Shown: positions 35,801 through 46,395 of the stretch, piece by piece | Numbering within the stretch: position 1 is the stretch's first letter | Layout: every line of letters starts with the position of its first letter | From: Gambelia wislizenii | Lineage: Eukaryota; Chordata; Lepidosauria; Squamata; Crotaphytidae | Assembly (NCBI GenBank): GCA_030847615.1 | Contig: JAUMIR010000004.1 | Location: 100,268,001 to 100,332,000 of the forward strand | Reading direction: 5' to 3' | Length of the DNA stretch: 64,000 bases | Program-made: the position numbers and the translations under genes | Notes under the pieces: generated by a model | What the model was told of the DNA's origin: nothing | The model's database searches: none | What the model saw: the letters and a program-made list of their open reading frames with translations, nothing else

Positions 35801-38106
35801 TATTTATTTAGATAGGATGCATAAAACTGTGGAATGTGCAAACCATTGATGACAGTTCCAGAAATAAAACAGGTGGAAGTTGGTCTGTAATACCCTAAAC
35901 ACCTAAAGCCTAGCATTGCCCTACTGAAAATACTACTTCTGTTGAATGCCTAAATACCTCCCAGAAAGCTGCCATTGGGCACAGGAACTCTAGTAGGAAA
36001 ACAGTGTGGCGACCTTACTCATGTTTGTGTCCGCACAGGCTGCAAACAGTGGGCCAGATAGATCAGAATTTATTCAAGCCAGCTCCAGCACCATTAGATT
36101 AAGTCATTTTGATCTTTGACCAAACACACTGTTTTCTAAATGGTTGTTGGTGGTGACTATGATAGCAGCTGTTTTCTTATTTTGAATCCTCCTCACAAGA
36201 GCCTTTGTTACTAACACAAAGGAGTACCACAAGTATTTTCATGAATCACCAGAGATTAGCCATGAGTAAAATAAGGGAACGAAGAGTCTGAATTCTTACA
36301 AATTGCAAATGCATTTCAGGATTCTAAACATTTGTGATTGTTTAGCTTATGAACATGGTGAAAGTGTATAAAGCTATGTATGGCATGGCTAAAATAGGTA
36401 GGGAGCTTTTTCTCCCTCTCAATACTATAACTCAGGCTCATCCACTGAAACAGTGGTGGGAGATTTGGGACTGATAAAAGGAAGTATTTCTGCATACAGC
36501 ATTACAGTTATCTCTGGAATTCACTACCATAGCTTGGTAGCTGTGACTGCCAATTTACAGAGCTTTAAAAGGGGATTGGTCAAGCTCATTGGGGATATGG
36601 CTATCTTTGGCTAGTAGCCATAATGGATATACATTCCCTTTAGTTCTGGAAACAAAGTGCCTCAGTTGCCAGGCATAAGCTTTGGAGACACTCTTTTTGG
36701 AATCGCTGCAGTCAGTTTTAAAGTTGCATCCCCGTGAAGAAGGCCATTAAATATTTCTAAGGTTGAAATGCATTGGGCTATTTGAAAGAATAAAACCACC
36801 TTTTTTAGCACCCTGAGATTGTGTCTCTTCTCTGTATCCCTCCTATCTTTGTCTAGTAGCTGTAATGGATATGCATTCCCTTTGATACTGGAAACAAGGT
36901 GCATCTGCATATCAACTGCTGGGGAGCTGGAATGGAGGAGAAGGAGCAGGAGGTGTTTCTGTTTCACTCACACCCTGCTTCTGAGTTTCCCATAGGTATT
37001 TGGTTGACTACTGTGAGAGCAGCATGCTGAGTTACATAGGCCTTTGGTCTGACTCGGTATGGCTCTTCTTATGACTAAAACAGTAGAAGATATTCAAAAG
37101 CATTGGTGGAATGAGCTTTGGACATTGCCGTTTAGATTCACAATCTTACAAAAACAATGTAATGGGTGATCCTGTGGAGTACGTTGCTTTCAATGGAATA
37201 CTAAAAGCATAATGCCAGTGTAAGGTACAGGTAAGAGCAGGAAATGTCTGTAGCCACAGTGAAGGTGAAATAAGCATGAGGAGAGTAATCACTGAGCTTT
37301 CTGGAGTCTCCTCAGCTATAGAATTCCTCAGCACTAATGGCCAAAAGAGAAATAACCTTTTCTTGGTAGGCAGTAGTTGCTTTTCATTTATTTCTATATA
37401 ATTTATTTAGATGTCTCAGCTGTGCCAAATTACATAGCTTGGCACGTGTTGAAGCAATAACTTCATAATTAACATCTAGCAAATCCCTTTCTGTTTTCTT
37501 AATTACACCTCCTTACACTTGCTTACAGAGTTTACATTTCCCTTTACAGCCCCACCAGTCAGTCCTGCCAAGTATTTAGAGCATGTAGGATTTGAGTTTG
37601 GAGTTCAGTTTGAAACACTATCAAAAATGGCCTGTATCAGTGAATGTTATTGGAGACAATGCTACTTCATTCGTAATTGCACTTGAACCTGATACCCCAG
37701 GTTGGCTGTAGATTAGTTTCCTGTTGGGTTGGCAAAAGGTGGCTGACCATAGTGCCTTGTTCTTTAATTGCTGGAGTGAAATTAAATTGCTCTTCCTGTT
37801 TTACTTGTGATGTGAAGTGGATTTCCTTGAATTTGAGCTGATTAAGAAACCAGCCTCCAGTTTCAAACAGTTTCCTTATTAAACGTAAGGATCTCATTTC
37901 TTACTTTCTGTTTTCAGATTGGGCACCCGCTGGTGGAAAATATTGAGCGAGAAGCTTTTCATCTCTCTTCCCGTCTCATTAATGCACCCTACCGCAGGAC
38001 TGTGCGATCGCTCATATTCGCTTTAAAGCACAAACCTGAAACTCGTACACAAGTGCAAAGTGGTGTGCTGTCAGTTAGCACATTTGTGCAAAGCCACAAA
38101 AAGTAA
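23744..38106 (+). CDS. TCEANC2: TFIIS N-terminal and central domain-containing protein 2
   Basis: TCEANC2 is a nuclear protein related to the elongation factor TFIIS. It has the TFIIS N-terminal domain and the central domain but not the C-terminal zinc ribbon that stimulates RNA cleavage. Its exact role is poorly known. Coding exons are 23753-23854, 27959-28100, 29103-29296 and 37918-38106. They join in phases 0, 1 and 0 to 208 codons, the same length as the human protein. The start MDKFVVRRP and the block [20 protein letters not shown] match the human protein closely, as do [15 protein letters not shown] and the end FVQSHKK. The N-terminal domain covers about residues 35-110 and the central domain about 115-205. 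The gene is divergent from TMEM59. All splice sites are GT-AG. No lesion was seen. Confidence 0.96.
24190..24371. repeat. Duplicated segment, partner of 18737-18927
   Basis: GCCCCCAAAATTCCGCTTAG, CCAGTATGTACTTTAAGAT, AGACACTGGAGTCCTTTGGT and GGAAAATGGTAAGTATGAT all recur in order at 18737-18927 with a few changes. Both copies end in the same hAT MITE at the same base, so the duplicated unit is about 560 bp. Confidence 0.75.
24372..24752. mobile_element. hAT (Buster/SPIN-like) MITE, complete
   Basis: Starts CAGTGGTTCTTAAGCTGTAG and ends GGTTAAGAGTCACTG. The flanking 8-bp target duplication is CTCTAGAG / TTCTAGAG (24364-24371 / 24753-24760), with TA in the middle, as described for the Buster group of hAT. 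An internal (ATC)n tract lies at 24632-24660. No transposase. It is in TCEANC2 intron 2. Confidence 0.85.
25705..26099. mobile_element. hAT (Buster/SPIN-like) MITE, inverted copy
   Basis: Same family as 24372-24752 but reversed: CAGTGGCTCTTAACCTTTTC at the left, GACTACAGATTAAGAATCAC at the right. The flanks are GTGTAGAC and GTCTAGGC (6 of 8 identical). The internal microsatellite here is mixed AAT/GAT (about 25797-25850). Confidence 0.8.
26308..26512 (+). mobile_element. SINE with nested CR1 3' end
   Basis: tRNA-derived SINE body from GCCATGAAATCCCACTGGGT to tail GTCAGAAACGACTTGGACAC, then (AC)n. Between 26387 and about 26427 it is interrupted by GTCTCTTCCAACTCTACAAT and ATTCTATGATTCTATG, the 3' end and terminal 8-bp repeats of a CR1 LINE. 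Confidence 0.65.
27489..27554 (+). pseudogene. Partial duplicate of TCEANC2 exon 3
   Basis: 66 bases match 27993-28058 inside TCEANC2 exon 3 with about four differences (GG to TA, T to G and A to G). The frame is preserved: [20 protein letters not shown], against [20 protein letters not shown] in the exon. Neither end has a good splice site in the copied part; upstream it joins TCTGGTGTAAG, and downstream the frame soon hits a stop. So it is a duplicated exon fragment rather than an obvious alternative exon. Confidence 0.8.
27959..28100 (+). CDS. TCEANC2: TCEANC2 exon 3, TFIIS N-terminal domain
   Basis: Codes residues 35-81 plus one base. It encodes [20 protein letters not shown] and [20 protein letters not shown]. 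Acceptor CTTCCTAG, donor GTAAAA. Part of this exon is copied at 27489-27554 upstream in the intron. Confidence 0.96.
28670..28690. repeat. (TG)n microsatellite
   Basis: Short run of TG/GT dinucleotides in TCEANC2 intron 3, interrupted by one TA. Confidence 0.85.
29103..29296 (+). CDS. TCEANC2: TCEANC2 exon 4
   Basis: Codes residues 82-146. [20 protein letters not shown] completes the N-terminal domain. [10 protein letters not shown] and [20 protein letters not shown] lead into the central domain. Acceptor TTTTCTACAAG, donor GTAAGT. Confidence 0.96.
29884..30551. mobile_element. Non-autonomous DNA transposon, CCGTATATTCC termini
   Basis: Left end CCGTACATTCCGGCGTATAA, right end GCAGGAATATACGG, which is its inverse. 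Both ends adjoin TA, suggesting a TA target. Sub-terminal (C)n-rich GTATAAGAC motifs also occur inverted at each side (29900-29935 and 30473-30490). The interior is not recognised. It lies in TCEANC2 intron 4. Confidence 0.6.
30617..30683. repeat. Short perfect hairpin
   Basis: The stretch AGATTTTCCTTGGGTTTTTT is followed about 20 bp later by its inverse AAAAAACCCAAGGAAAATCT. A stable stem-loop of about 67 bp. No function is assigned. Confidence 0.7.
30770..33269 (+). mobile_element. L1-type LINE ORF2, 5'-truncated and decayed
   Basis: A 5'-truncated LINE in TCEANC2 intron 4. The reverse transcriptase has [39 protein letters not shown] and the catalytic [11 protein letters not shown] (about 31223-31255), in the order typical of L1. 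Further ORF2 pieces follow ([31 protein letters not shown] with [19 protein letters not shown]). The frame is broken by shifts and by a CR1 insertion at 31675-31800. The element ends in AATAAAAACTTTATTAAATA repeats. It is not capable of moving. Confidence 0.88.
31675..31800 (-). mobile_element. CR1 3'-end fragment inside the L1
   Basis: Reverse orientation: the terminal 8-bp repeats (ATCATAGA)n come first, followed by GTTGGAAGAGACCACGAGG and TCCAGTCCAACCTCCTGCC. This is the usual CR1 3' end of amniotes. It interrupts the L1 reading frame, so it inserted later. Confidence 0.8.
33568..33756 (-). mobile_element. CR1 3'-end fragment
   Basis: AGAATCATAGAGTTGGAAGA and TCTAGTCCAACCCCCTGCC, then CCATCCAGCCTCTGTTTAAA, in reverse orientation. 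Confidence 0.82.
33760..36330 (+). other. TCEANC2 intron 4, right part
   Basis: AT-rich intron sequence without a recognised exon or well-defined repeat. Short open frames are scattered and unsupported. Confidence 0.35.
36340..37075 (+). mobile_element. CR1/L3-like LINE 3' region
   Basis: Ends with the tract TTTGGTTGACTACTGTGAGA, GCATGCTGAGTTACATAGGC and CTTTGGTCTGACTCGGTATG, then CTCTTCTTATG. This 3' untranslated signature is shared by CR1/L3-related repeats. Two internal segments (about 36600-36665 and 36845-36905) are partial repeats of each other (TAGTAGCYRTAATGGATAT). Confidence 0.5.
37918..38106 (+). CDS. TCEANC2: TCEANC2 last coding exon
   Basis: Codes residues 147-208 and the TAA stop at 38104-38106. 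[20 protein letters not shown] and [20 protein letters not shown] form most of the central domain, and the protein ends TFVQSHKK. Acceptor CTGTTTTCAG. Confidence 0.96.
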   Translation: MGHPLVENIEREAFHLSSRLINAPYRRTVRSLIFALKHKPETRTQVQSGVLSVSTFVQSHKK

Positions 38107-38665
38107 CTGAAATGCCTGGTGCAGAATGGAGCTGTGAGGCTAGCATCACCATATCATGTAACAAAGAGTGGTGCCTCTTCTCTTTCTTGGATGAATAGGA
38201 TAATGTTAACCACATACTGGTTCAGTCGTATTGGAGGAACATAACATTTTGGGAATTCCGTTTGGACCAAGTCCTCATTTTATACAAGAGGTGGTGTGCC
38301 CTTTGGAGAGTAAACAGGAAGGGTGAAAGGAAATCTACTTTATGTTACAGCAGCATGGAAAGTAACTTTAATTGGAAGGTGAGCTAGTCTGGGGAGGTAA
38401 ACTCTACTTCTTGTGTAGAATATGGTAGAAGCCTACCTGGTTGCTCTAGTATACTTAAAGGAAACCTTGGAACCAAATGCAATGGGACCACAATTAGCTT
38501 GTAGACTGAAGACCAGCCTCTGTTTCATCTCTCTTTAACATGTGCTGTACAATTATCTGCTCATGCTTCATATCAAACTATTAAGTAGGTCCATTCTTCA
38601 ACTCAATACTGCGTTTACATTAAGGCTTTTTTAAATAAAGCAAACCAACTTATTTTGAAATACAA
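38107..38665 (+). other. TCEANC2: TCEANC2 3' UTR
   Basis: Sequence after the stop. A canonical AATAAA lies at 38634-38639 with T-rich sequence before it, so a mature 3' end near 38655-38665 is plausible. Longer transcripts cannot be excluded. Confidence 0.55.
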
Positions 38666-40680
38666 TTTAATATGGGAAAATAGCCTTTTAGAGAGGTCTT
38701 TTCCCCAACAAAGGCAAATGCTGTTTGTAATAAAACCTAGACAGTGATAATGTTGAAATCTTTTAATATGATTTTAAAATATCTCTTATTTGTAATGATA
38801 TGAAGGGGAAGGTTAATTAATTCATATGTCTCCCCAATAAGTCTTCTATTTTAATATAATATGTGTATGGTCAAGGCAGTATTGATTTTAGGAACAAATG
38901 CAATTTAGACTCAGAATGTGAATTTTCTAATTGGTATAGTTTCCATAGTGGAAGACAGGGGAAGGAATCAACGTAGGACCAGTTAAAAGAAAGTGAGAAG
39001 CTGGGAAACCAAGACTTAGGATCAGACAATAATTGGGAATTTAACAAACTCTTTAAAGTATATTTATTCTTTTTAATCTTTGTTTGTACAAATAAGCTTG
39101 AGGAGGGTGTTACTTTAAAGCATTGTGTGTTAATATGCTAGCAATCAAAAGATGGGCACAGGGGCATTCTGCTAACAGAGACCTATTTAGGAAGGGATTT
39201 TCCTAAAAATAGTTAGCTTCTTTCAAATGCTATGCTGGGAAGAAAGGACATCTAGAGACAACTGGCTAGGTGGCAAGAGATATTGGTATTCAGCATGTGC
39301 TGTTTTTTATTGTCATGTTTACAGACTGTTTGGAGGAAAGAACAAGGGTGCAAGCACAGTGCAGTAAAACCAGTGTAACAGGTGCATATGTAAACAGATG
39401 TGAAGTACAAAGTGTACTCTGTGAGGTTTCACTCTGTTTTTTGTAATTGTCCAAACGATTTCTATGCCTTTTCTTCAGTGGGTAGCCAGCAAACCATATC
39501 AGTCTTTTTGGCCACATAGCCTACTTGAATCAGTTGTACCCATCCATCACTCCTCCCTCCCTCCCTCCCTTCTTTTTAAAGAAGCTGACGTACATCTTTA
39601 TGATAGCTGGTTGTTTGTGCAGAGTCATAAGGAAACATGGTTGAGAATGAGGGTTTAGCTCTAACCACAAACAGCTGGAACCTGAGACTGCTGCTAGTCC
39701 TGAAAATGACAGGGAGTAATCTGTGGTAAGTCACAAGACAAGTAACGCTCCACTTACGTTACAAAAGGATTTGAGAAGGAAAGAAATCTGTCCAGTTATC
39801 TTCATTTCCATGGCCCCTGGCATGTAAGTTTCAGACTGTTTTGTGGATGGCACTGGTTTTAACTGCAGTTCAGATGAGAACTGCCTTTGTAACATATGAA
39901 GGGAATCTGTGTGGAAATCCTGCTCACTGTCTGAGCAAAGCCATTTCTTCCTATTAGACTTCAGTCTAACATGACAGGGCCTATGGGACAAGCTTAGCTG
40001 CTCCCCATTAGCTTCCAGCAAACCCTGACGCTTGGTAGACTAGCGGAAATGATCCCACTACATCAGTTGTCCTTTGCTTTCGCCTCTTCCTCAAGCAGAT
40101 TAACCCGTAGAGTACCTTGTTTACATTAAGGCTGCACACTTTGCTTGACAGATGGAAAGTCCCTTAGCAGATCATCCAATCGCCAATCAACTAAGAAACA
40201 TCTGTCTCACTGACTCACTGTGAGCCTAGTTGCTTTGTGGTGACATGATTAAAGCCTTTCATTCTGTTAGGTCTCAGCCTTTGACATAGGACACATAATC
40301 GACCCTTTGTAGAGGCAGTGATAACCATGTGACCCTTGATGGCTATGTTTAACCCAGTTCTAGGATTGCTGTGCTATTACCCAGAAATCTTAACTCCTGC
40401 CCACTTCATTGTTGCTGGTGTCTTTTCCCTCTCCTATTCCTCTTCAATAGCAGGGTTCTCATTTTGCCTTACTTCATTAGGGGTGGGTAGGGAGGATGGG
40501 CAGGCAAGAAGAACCGTTGAAGTAGGAACAGGATGAGAGAAACTGAAGCTACATCTCATTCTGTACCTGTGTTAAAGTGACAAGCAGAATCTCTGTGATT
40601 TGTTGGACCTCTCCCACAGACCATCTGTCAGCAACAATAAAGCAAAAGCTTGATGGCACACAAAAATATACTTTCAGCAA
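38666..40680. other. Intergenic, no feature recognised
   Basis: Downstream of TCEANC2. AT-rich. Contains a (CTCC)n-rich tract at about 39548-39570. No exon is supported. Confidence 0.35.
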
Positions 40681-40683
40681 GAT

Positions 40684-40805
40684 TTCTAATCACATTTACT
40701 CAGAAGTAAGTGCCACTGGGTTTGATGGAACTTAACATAATGGGAATAAAACCTGTTGAACTCAGTGGGGCTTACCTCTGAGTAGACATGTGAAGGATTG
40801 CCTTA
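40684..40805. repeat. Dispersed palindromic repeat fragment
   Basis: TTTACTCAGAAGTAAGTGCC and GGGCTTACCTCTGAGTAGAC face each other. It is a common fold-back repeat of squamate genomes. A weaker relative is seen at about 10618-10700. Confidence 0.45.
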
Positions 40806-41544
40806 CTCATAAACTTTATAGGGCAGAAAAAGGATTACTCAAGTAGTAATTGAAATCTAGAGAACCCGCAAGATTCTTCTGCTTTGAAACAGCTGTACTT
40901 TTTCCTTTCTAATTAAGAACAAATAAGAAATATTTAAGATTAAATTGTTCCTGACAAGAAGAAATGTGAAGCAAGTATTATAGCAAAAAACCCTGCTTAG
41001 AATAGAATTATAATTATTCTATTACATAATTCCTATTTGGACTATTTTGACATGATCACCTGTGTTTAAAAAGAACATTGAGAAAAGAGGGAATTACTAA
41101 TATTCTCCCTGTCTGGAGTGTACCCAGGTAATTATTCTTGTTATATTGTTATGTTTTGAAAGCTAAAAAAAGTGGCATCTAAAATGAGATACAGATGTAA
41201 GGAGCAGCAGAACCAAGAGTTAGGTGCATAACTTCTTCATACAGAAATTGTTTGTGTCTTTCCATGAGTGACTGGCACAATGTTGCTGTATTTTGAAACA
41301 GACATACATACAACTGACATACATTAGAACTCATACTGGATTTTTCTTTTGCTCTCTTGCTTCATCACAAAAAAAATCATTTTCCCCTTTATCATATCAT
41401 TTAAACTCACTATTGGCTGGTATGCAATTTGATTTCAAAATAATGCTTGTACTTTCTATCCCCCCAAATGATCCATGATACAGTTTTCCTGCATAAGACA
41501 AGCAGTATAGATTTCATTCCTGTTAGATTCCTAAACAGAAGGTC

Positions 41545-41635
41545 CTTTTTGAGAAAGACCTACATAAGTTGCCCTGAGTTGTTTGGGTCAAGAACAGGCT
41601 ACAAATATAAGCAATAAAATAATAAACAACATTTT
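41545..41635 (+). mobile_element. L2-like LINE 3' tail
   Basis: AAGTTGCCCTGAGTTGTTTG followed by GGCTACAAATATAAGCAATA and AAATAATAAA has the shape of an L2/CR1-like 3' end. It is short and diverged. Confidence 0.4.
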
Positions 41636-41705
41636 CTAGTCCCAATGAATAATAGGTGCTGTAGGCTATTTTTGGGAAGAAGGAACTAGCAAAGCCATCT
41701 CTAAT

Positions 41706-41920
41706 ACCCTAAAGATATCAGATCTGGTCTGATCTTGAATCTGAGCAGGGTCAGGCCTGATTAGTACCTTGATGGGAGAGATCATCAACGAATACCAGGT
41801 ACTGTGGGCTATATTTCAAAGGAAGGAACTGGCAAAACCACCTCTGGCCATTCCTTGCCTAAGAAAACCTTATGAAATTCAGAGGGTAACCATATGTTGA
41901 CAGGTAACTTGAGACATATA
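41706..41920 (+). mobile_element. 5S-rRNA-derived SINE (5S-Sauria type)
   Basis: The head is a degenerate 5S rRNA: ATCAGATCTGGTCTGATCTT, AGCAGGGTCAGGCCTGATTA, ATGGGAGAGATC and GAATACCAGGTACTGTGGGC. The body is AACTGGCAAAACCACCTCTG, and the tail GGGTAACCATATGTTGACAG resembles the BovB tail. It is a retroposon, not a 5S gene. Confidence 0.85.
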
Positions 41921-42029
41921 CTGTAATAGATTCTTTGATCATTCCTGACACTGGAAGTCTTCTTAAGTTTAAGAAGGCAAACATGAAAAGTCATGAAATA
42001 GAATTTCACCAGAGTGTGTCCTTTCTAAC

Positions 42030-42275
42030 TATTCATGAGCAGTTGTTGTGTGCTGTCAAGTTTTTTCCAACTTATGGTGACCCTAAGGCAAACTTATCAT
42101 GGGTTTTTCATGGCAAGATTTGTTCAGAGGGGGTTTGCCTTTGACTCCCTCAGACAGAAAGTGTGACTTATCCAAGGTCACCTAGTGGGTTTCCATGGCC
42201 AAGAGGGGCTCCGAATCCTGGGCTCCAGAGTCGTAGCCCAATGCATAAACCATTACACCACGCTGGCTCTCATGA
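42030..42275 (-). mobile_element. tRNA-derived SINE with BovB-like tail
   Basis: Reverse orientation: GTTGTTGTGTGCTGTCAAGT (tail) through CACCTAGTGGGTTTCCATGG to the head GTAGCCCAATGCATAAACC and ACACCACGCTGGCTC. Confidence 0.8.
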
Positions 42276-43147
42276 ACATGCTTGTCTCCAAAGGTTGATA
42301 AATTTTAACATTTGATCAAGGTTGGTCCTAGGGCCAGCAGAGGGCCCACTGATGTATGATTAATACTACTTCTCTTATTCAAAGAATACCTGTTGCAGGT
42401 CAGGTGGGGCCCATTGAGGGTGCTATTCCTGAAGGCCCTATGGAATTTGGAGCCTGCACTGTTTATGAACCCTCTGTCTCTAGGTGGCATTTTTATTACC
42501 TCCCCTACTTTATTTAAACAATAACCTCAAGTTACAATCTTAAATCAGTTTGGCAAGGAAGAATGTCAGTCATCTTTTCTTAATCAATTCAAGCCCATTT
42601 GATGCTGTAATCCTTGTTTAAGTAGTAGATTTCTTTAGATTGCTGGAGGACCTAGCAGTAGCCTCTACTTTGCTCATACTAGCAAGAAATGGCAGTGCTG
42701 TAAAAATCATCTGTTTAAATAAACTACAATTAATAAAAGTGATTTAGCAAAATCAGGAGTGATAGGAAAGCTATGCTTTTCAGATAATTATTATATCTAT
42801 CCCAGCTGTTAGGACAAAGAAACAAAACAAATCACTAGAAGAAAAGAAGTAACCAAGCAGACAAATTGAATCCTTTGAATTATATAGAGCAGAGGAGCAT
42901 AATCCTCACCAGATTCTAGTGGATCTACTCACACATAGCTATGTGTGACTAGAACTGAATCTGCATTTGTCTTTAGGAAGTCCTTTCTCTCCTTTGTGCT
43001 CTGGAGCTGTAGCATATCTTCTACACAGTGGTTTAGTTAAAGAGGATGCCATGCCGCAAAAGACCACAAGATGGTGTCCTATACAATCAAACCTACTACC
43101 TCCAATATAAGGAAGCAAAACTAGCTAGGATGTAAACTTTAGGCAGA

Positions 43148-43332
43148 GCTAAGGAGCCAGTGTGGGTAGTGGTTTGAATGTTGGACTACAACTCTGGCGA
43201 CCAGAGTTTGAATCTGTCAGCCATGAAAATCCACTGAGTGACCTTGGGCAAGTCGCACACTCCCATCCTCAGAAAAAACCCATGACAAGTTTGCCTTAGG
43301 GGGTCACCATAATGACTTGAGGGCACACAACA
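43148..43332 (+). mobile_element. tRNA-derived SINE with BovB-like tail
   Basis: Head AGCCAGTGTGGGTAGTGGTT, B-box AGAGTTTGAATCTG, body CACTGAGTGACCTTGGGC, tail CACCATAATGACTTGAGGGC and ACACAACAAG. It is directly followed by a 5S-derived SINE. Confidence 0.8.
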
Positions 43333-43334
43333 AG

Positions 43335-43550
43335 AAACACCAGATCCCATCTGATTTTGGAAGCCAGGCAGGGTCATCCTTGGTTAGTATTTGGAAGGGA
43401 GGCTGCTGGGTGTTGTAGGCTACATTTCAGAGGAAGGAACTGCAAAACCACCTCTGAGTATTCCTTGCCTAAGAAAATTCTATGAAATTCATGGGGTCAC
43501 CATAAGTTGACAGGTGACCTGAAGGTGTGTGCACATGCACGCACACACAC
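43335..43550 (+). mobile_element. 5S-rRNA-derived SINE (5S-Sauria type)
   Basis: ACCAGATCCCATCTGATTTT, GCCAGGCAGGGTCATCCTTG and GGAGGCTGCTGGGTGTTGTA are diverged 5S rRNA. The body matches the copy at 41706, and the tail GGTCACCATAAGTTGACAGG ends in (CA)n. Confidence 0.83.
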
Positions 43551-43677
43551 AGAACATACAACCCCTTTGCACATGGAATAGAGGCCTACAATGGTATATG
43601 GTGGTAATTATTTTGAATTGTAGGGTAAGGTTTTCTGAAGGATCATCTGACCTAAACCTGGGATTTGCCAGGGGTAT

Positions 43678-43908
43678 TTGTGAGCCAGTGTGCTGTAGTG
43701 GTTTATGCATTGAACTAAGACTCTGGAGACCAGGGCTTGCTCAACTATGGAAACCTACTGGGCAACCTTGAGCAAGTCATACTCTCTCAGCCCCAGAGGA
43801 AGGCAAAGGCAAACCCCTTCTGAACAAATCTTGCCAAGAAAATCCCATGCTAGGTTTGCCTTAGGGTCACCGTAAGTGGGAAATGACTTGAAGACACACA
43901 ACAGCAGC
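43678..43908 (+). mobile_element. tRNA-derived SINE with BovB-like tail
   Basis: Near full-length: GAGCCAGTGTGCTGTAGTGG to GTCACCGTAAGTGGGAAATG and ACACAACAGCAGCAG. Confidence 0.83.
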
Positions 43909-44304
43909 AGTTGGTAGGGTGTTGTGTGGTAATGATTTCCCCACTAAGATCAAGTGGGCTTCCAGTCTCAGATGTTTCTGCTTTAATTGAACATGAACTT
44001 TTTGCCCACAGATTTTCCTGGTTGCTACTCTGGTCAGTGATTTTAACTAAATATTTTGTTTTATCACCTCATTCTGTTGAATCTTTTTTTAAACATTGTT
44101 ATACAATAAACTGTTATTTTTTAAATGAAAACCATTGTAGAAGTGTCTTAAATTGCTTCTTTATCAATATTTTAGAGGTCTGATTCTGATTTTCACCAGT
44201 TAAGTACACTTTAAGTAGTGAAAAAGGGTGAGTGGGGTATCAACGGAAAGAATCATGCCACCATTACTCTCTGCAATTGTCCACGCCCCCTAAGTTGTGT
44301 ATGA

Positions 44305-44680
44305 CAGTGGCTCTTAACCTTTCCTTTACCAGGAACCCCCTTTAAAATATCTTTTGTTGCCGTGGTCCCCCAAGACTTAACTCAAGATTTAAAATCATCA
44401 TCATAATAATATCTGATGATGATGATGATGATGATGATACAATTACACCATCCATTAATCCTTTCCTCAGAGGCATTGGAGGGGAGGAAAGACTTTTCTC
44501 CTGCTTCTTCCTGTAAATTTGTGGCCGGAGCAGATTGAAGAGCAATGTGCAGGCCAAGCTAGCCAGACTTGGCCTTGGTTCCTGTGACGTGAGCAGAGCA
44601 GCCTTCAAGCCTTTGTGGACCTACTGTGAGGACACCACAGCCCCTTGGGGGGTCCATGGCCCACAGCTTAAGACCCTGCG
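44305..44680. mobile_element. hAT (Buster/SPIN-like) MITE, inverted copy
   Basis: Starts CAGTGGCTCTTAACCTTTCC. The interior runs from the (ATC/ATG)n tract at 44395-44440 to GACACCACAGCCCCTTGGG. The flanks are GTGTATGA and GTGTACAA (6 of 8), with TA in the centre. The right end is eroded. Confidence 0.78.
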
Positions 44681-44689
44681 GTGTACAAA

Positions 44690-45850
44690 TCAAAACCTGC
44701 CTTGCCAAAACTTAACTTCTTGCCTTAGCTGTTTTGCAGTTCTTACAGGCAGGGATATTCAGCTGGCTATTGATCATGTTAGCAAAGCCTAAACATTGAA
44801 CATCCATGTGGCTAGTGCTTTCAAAGCTACTGATGGAATAAAAGAGAACCAAACATTTGGCCTGATTCTGTAGAATGATTCTTACATATTTGGGACATAC
44901 AATCCAGCTGAAATTAAGCACTTTCTAATTCTATTAAAAGTAGTGAGACTGTTAAGCCTGTGCTTAAATCTTTCCTTGTTAAATTAATGGAAATGGAAAA
45001 TGGTAATCTTTGATTAATGCCCTTGATTATTACCACCTCCAATTAATTTGTAAAGTCATACATTATCTTCTGGCACTTCCTTTTTTCAGGGTAAACAAGC
45101 CTATTTTCATCCACAAATTTTATAAGTAATAACATGGCACGTAGTTACTCAGGATACTAAAATTCAATTTAGAGAGGATTCATCTGCTACATAGAAGTGC
45201 CATTCAGGTGGAGGAAAAGCAAAATTATTCAGTGCCAAGTAGAATTTAAAAGTTCATAAGGAGTAGTAGTGTGCTAAAAATGTACAATATGCTAATAATT
45301 AAAACAGTTATCTGGATTGGACCCAAGGTCAGCTAACTTTATTCAAATATTATTCAAGATGCAACACCTCCATGTCATTTTATTACTGTGTACTATTTAC
45401 AACATGAGCCACTGAAGAACGGTTCAGGAGAAGGGGAAGGATTCATAAGAATAAAATGCAGCACTGATAAATGGTAGATTAGGAAGTCGGAGCTGGACAA
45501 TCAGGAAACTGAAAAATGCAAAGTTTCTTTCATCCTCACCTTGGCTTAGGCTTCCCAGCCCTACCTGTCACCTCAGAGCTTTAGCAGATGTTGCCTTCAC
45601 ATTCTAAAGCATCTCTCAAAAGTTGATCTATTGCCATGACAAAAATACTTCAGCTTTTATGGTGCACAAATGGAAGCAGCGCAGCAAGAGTGTCTAATGT
45701 ACTAATAGATAATCAGATACCCACTTACAGCCCTGCTAATGGGAAGCTGATTTACAGCGTGAGAACAAGCTGCCCTCACACCTACAAAAACTTCAAAAAC
45801 ACATGATTAAGCATCTTAACCACTGAGGGGATGACAAACCAATCATGAGT
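44690..45850. other. Intergenic, no feature recognised
   Basis: AT-rich sequence without a repeat or exon that I can support. Confidence 0.35.
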
Positions 45851-45884
45851 CAACAATGTGCCGGTAAGGCACAAAAGGTCAATT

Positions 45885-46140
45885 CTATTTCAGGCTGCAT
45901 TAACAGAATGTACCATCCATTGCCCAGTCTTGGGAAGCAACAGTGCTGTGTTGTTGTTTTTTCAGAGACAGCTCTGGCCTGATTTGAAATGTTGTATTCA
46001 GGCCTGGCTACCCACAATTCAAGAAAGATGTGGACATAAAGTTTCTCAAGGAGCAATGCAAGAGCTAAAAGCTCGGATTATAGGTGTGCATGATGCTCGA
46101 TTTCTAGAAAGGAAGGTGCCTGAGGCCAGAAGGCTAAGTG
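45885..46140 (+). mobile_element. Diverged CR1 fragment (exon look-alike)
   Basis: CAGGCTGCATTAACAGAATG, TGGGAAGCAACAGTGCTGTG, and CACAATTCAAGAAAGATGTG follow the order of the CR1 3' coding/UTR region. A TTTTTTCAG before 45967 and an open frame make it resemble an exon, but the CR1 pattern explains it better. Confidence 0.5.
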
Positions 46141-46309
46141 GTTAAGTCACAATTGTATCACTAATCTTGAAGCACATGTAAATTAGATATGTGGTAGAGT
46201 GCATATAGATTTTTTATTATTTTTATTTTATAGATTTACATTTTTATCTCTCCTTTTCCCCAAAATGGGATTCAAGGCAGCTCTTGCTTAAAACCAAAGT
46301 GAGCAAAGT

Positions 46310-46395
46310 ATGGTCTTTCAGGTCCCATTGGCACTAGCCAGTATAGCCGATGGCAGGAGGAGCTGGGAGTTGCAGTTCCACAACATCTGGGGGAT
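46310..46395. mobile_element. hAT-like fold-back repeat fragment
   Basis: TATAGCCGATGGCAGGAGGA and GGGAGTTGCAGTTCCACAAC, then ATCTGG, match one half of the family seen at 7163. Confidence 0.5.

Noticed and set aside
41706..43550. 5S rRNA genes
   Set aside because: Both 5S-like stretches are diverged and joined to a SINE body and a BovB-like tail. They are 5S-derived retroposons.
45858..46145. Apparent exon preceded by TTTTTTCAG
   Set aside because: The order of motifs (GGCTGCATTAACAGAA, ACAATTCAAGAAAGATGT) follows a CR1 LINE 3' region, so a repeat explains it better than a gene.
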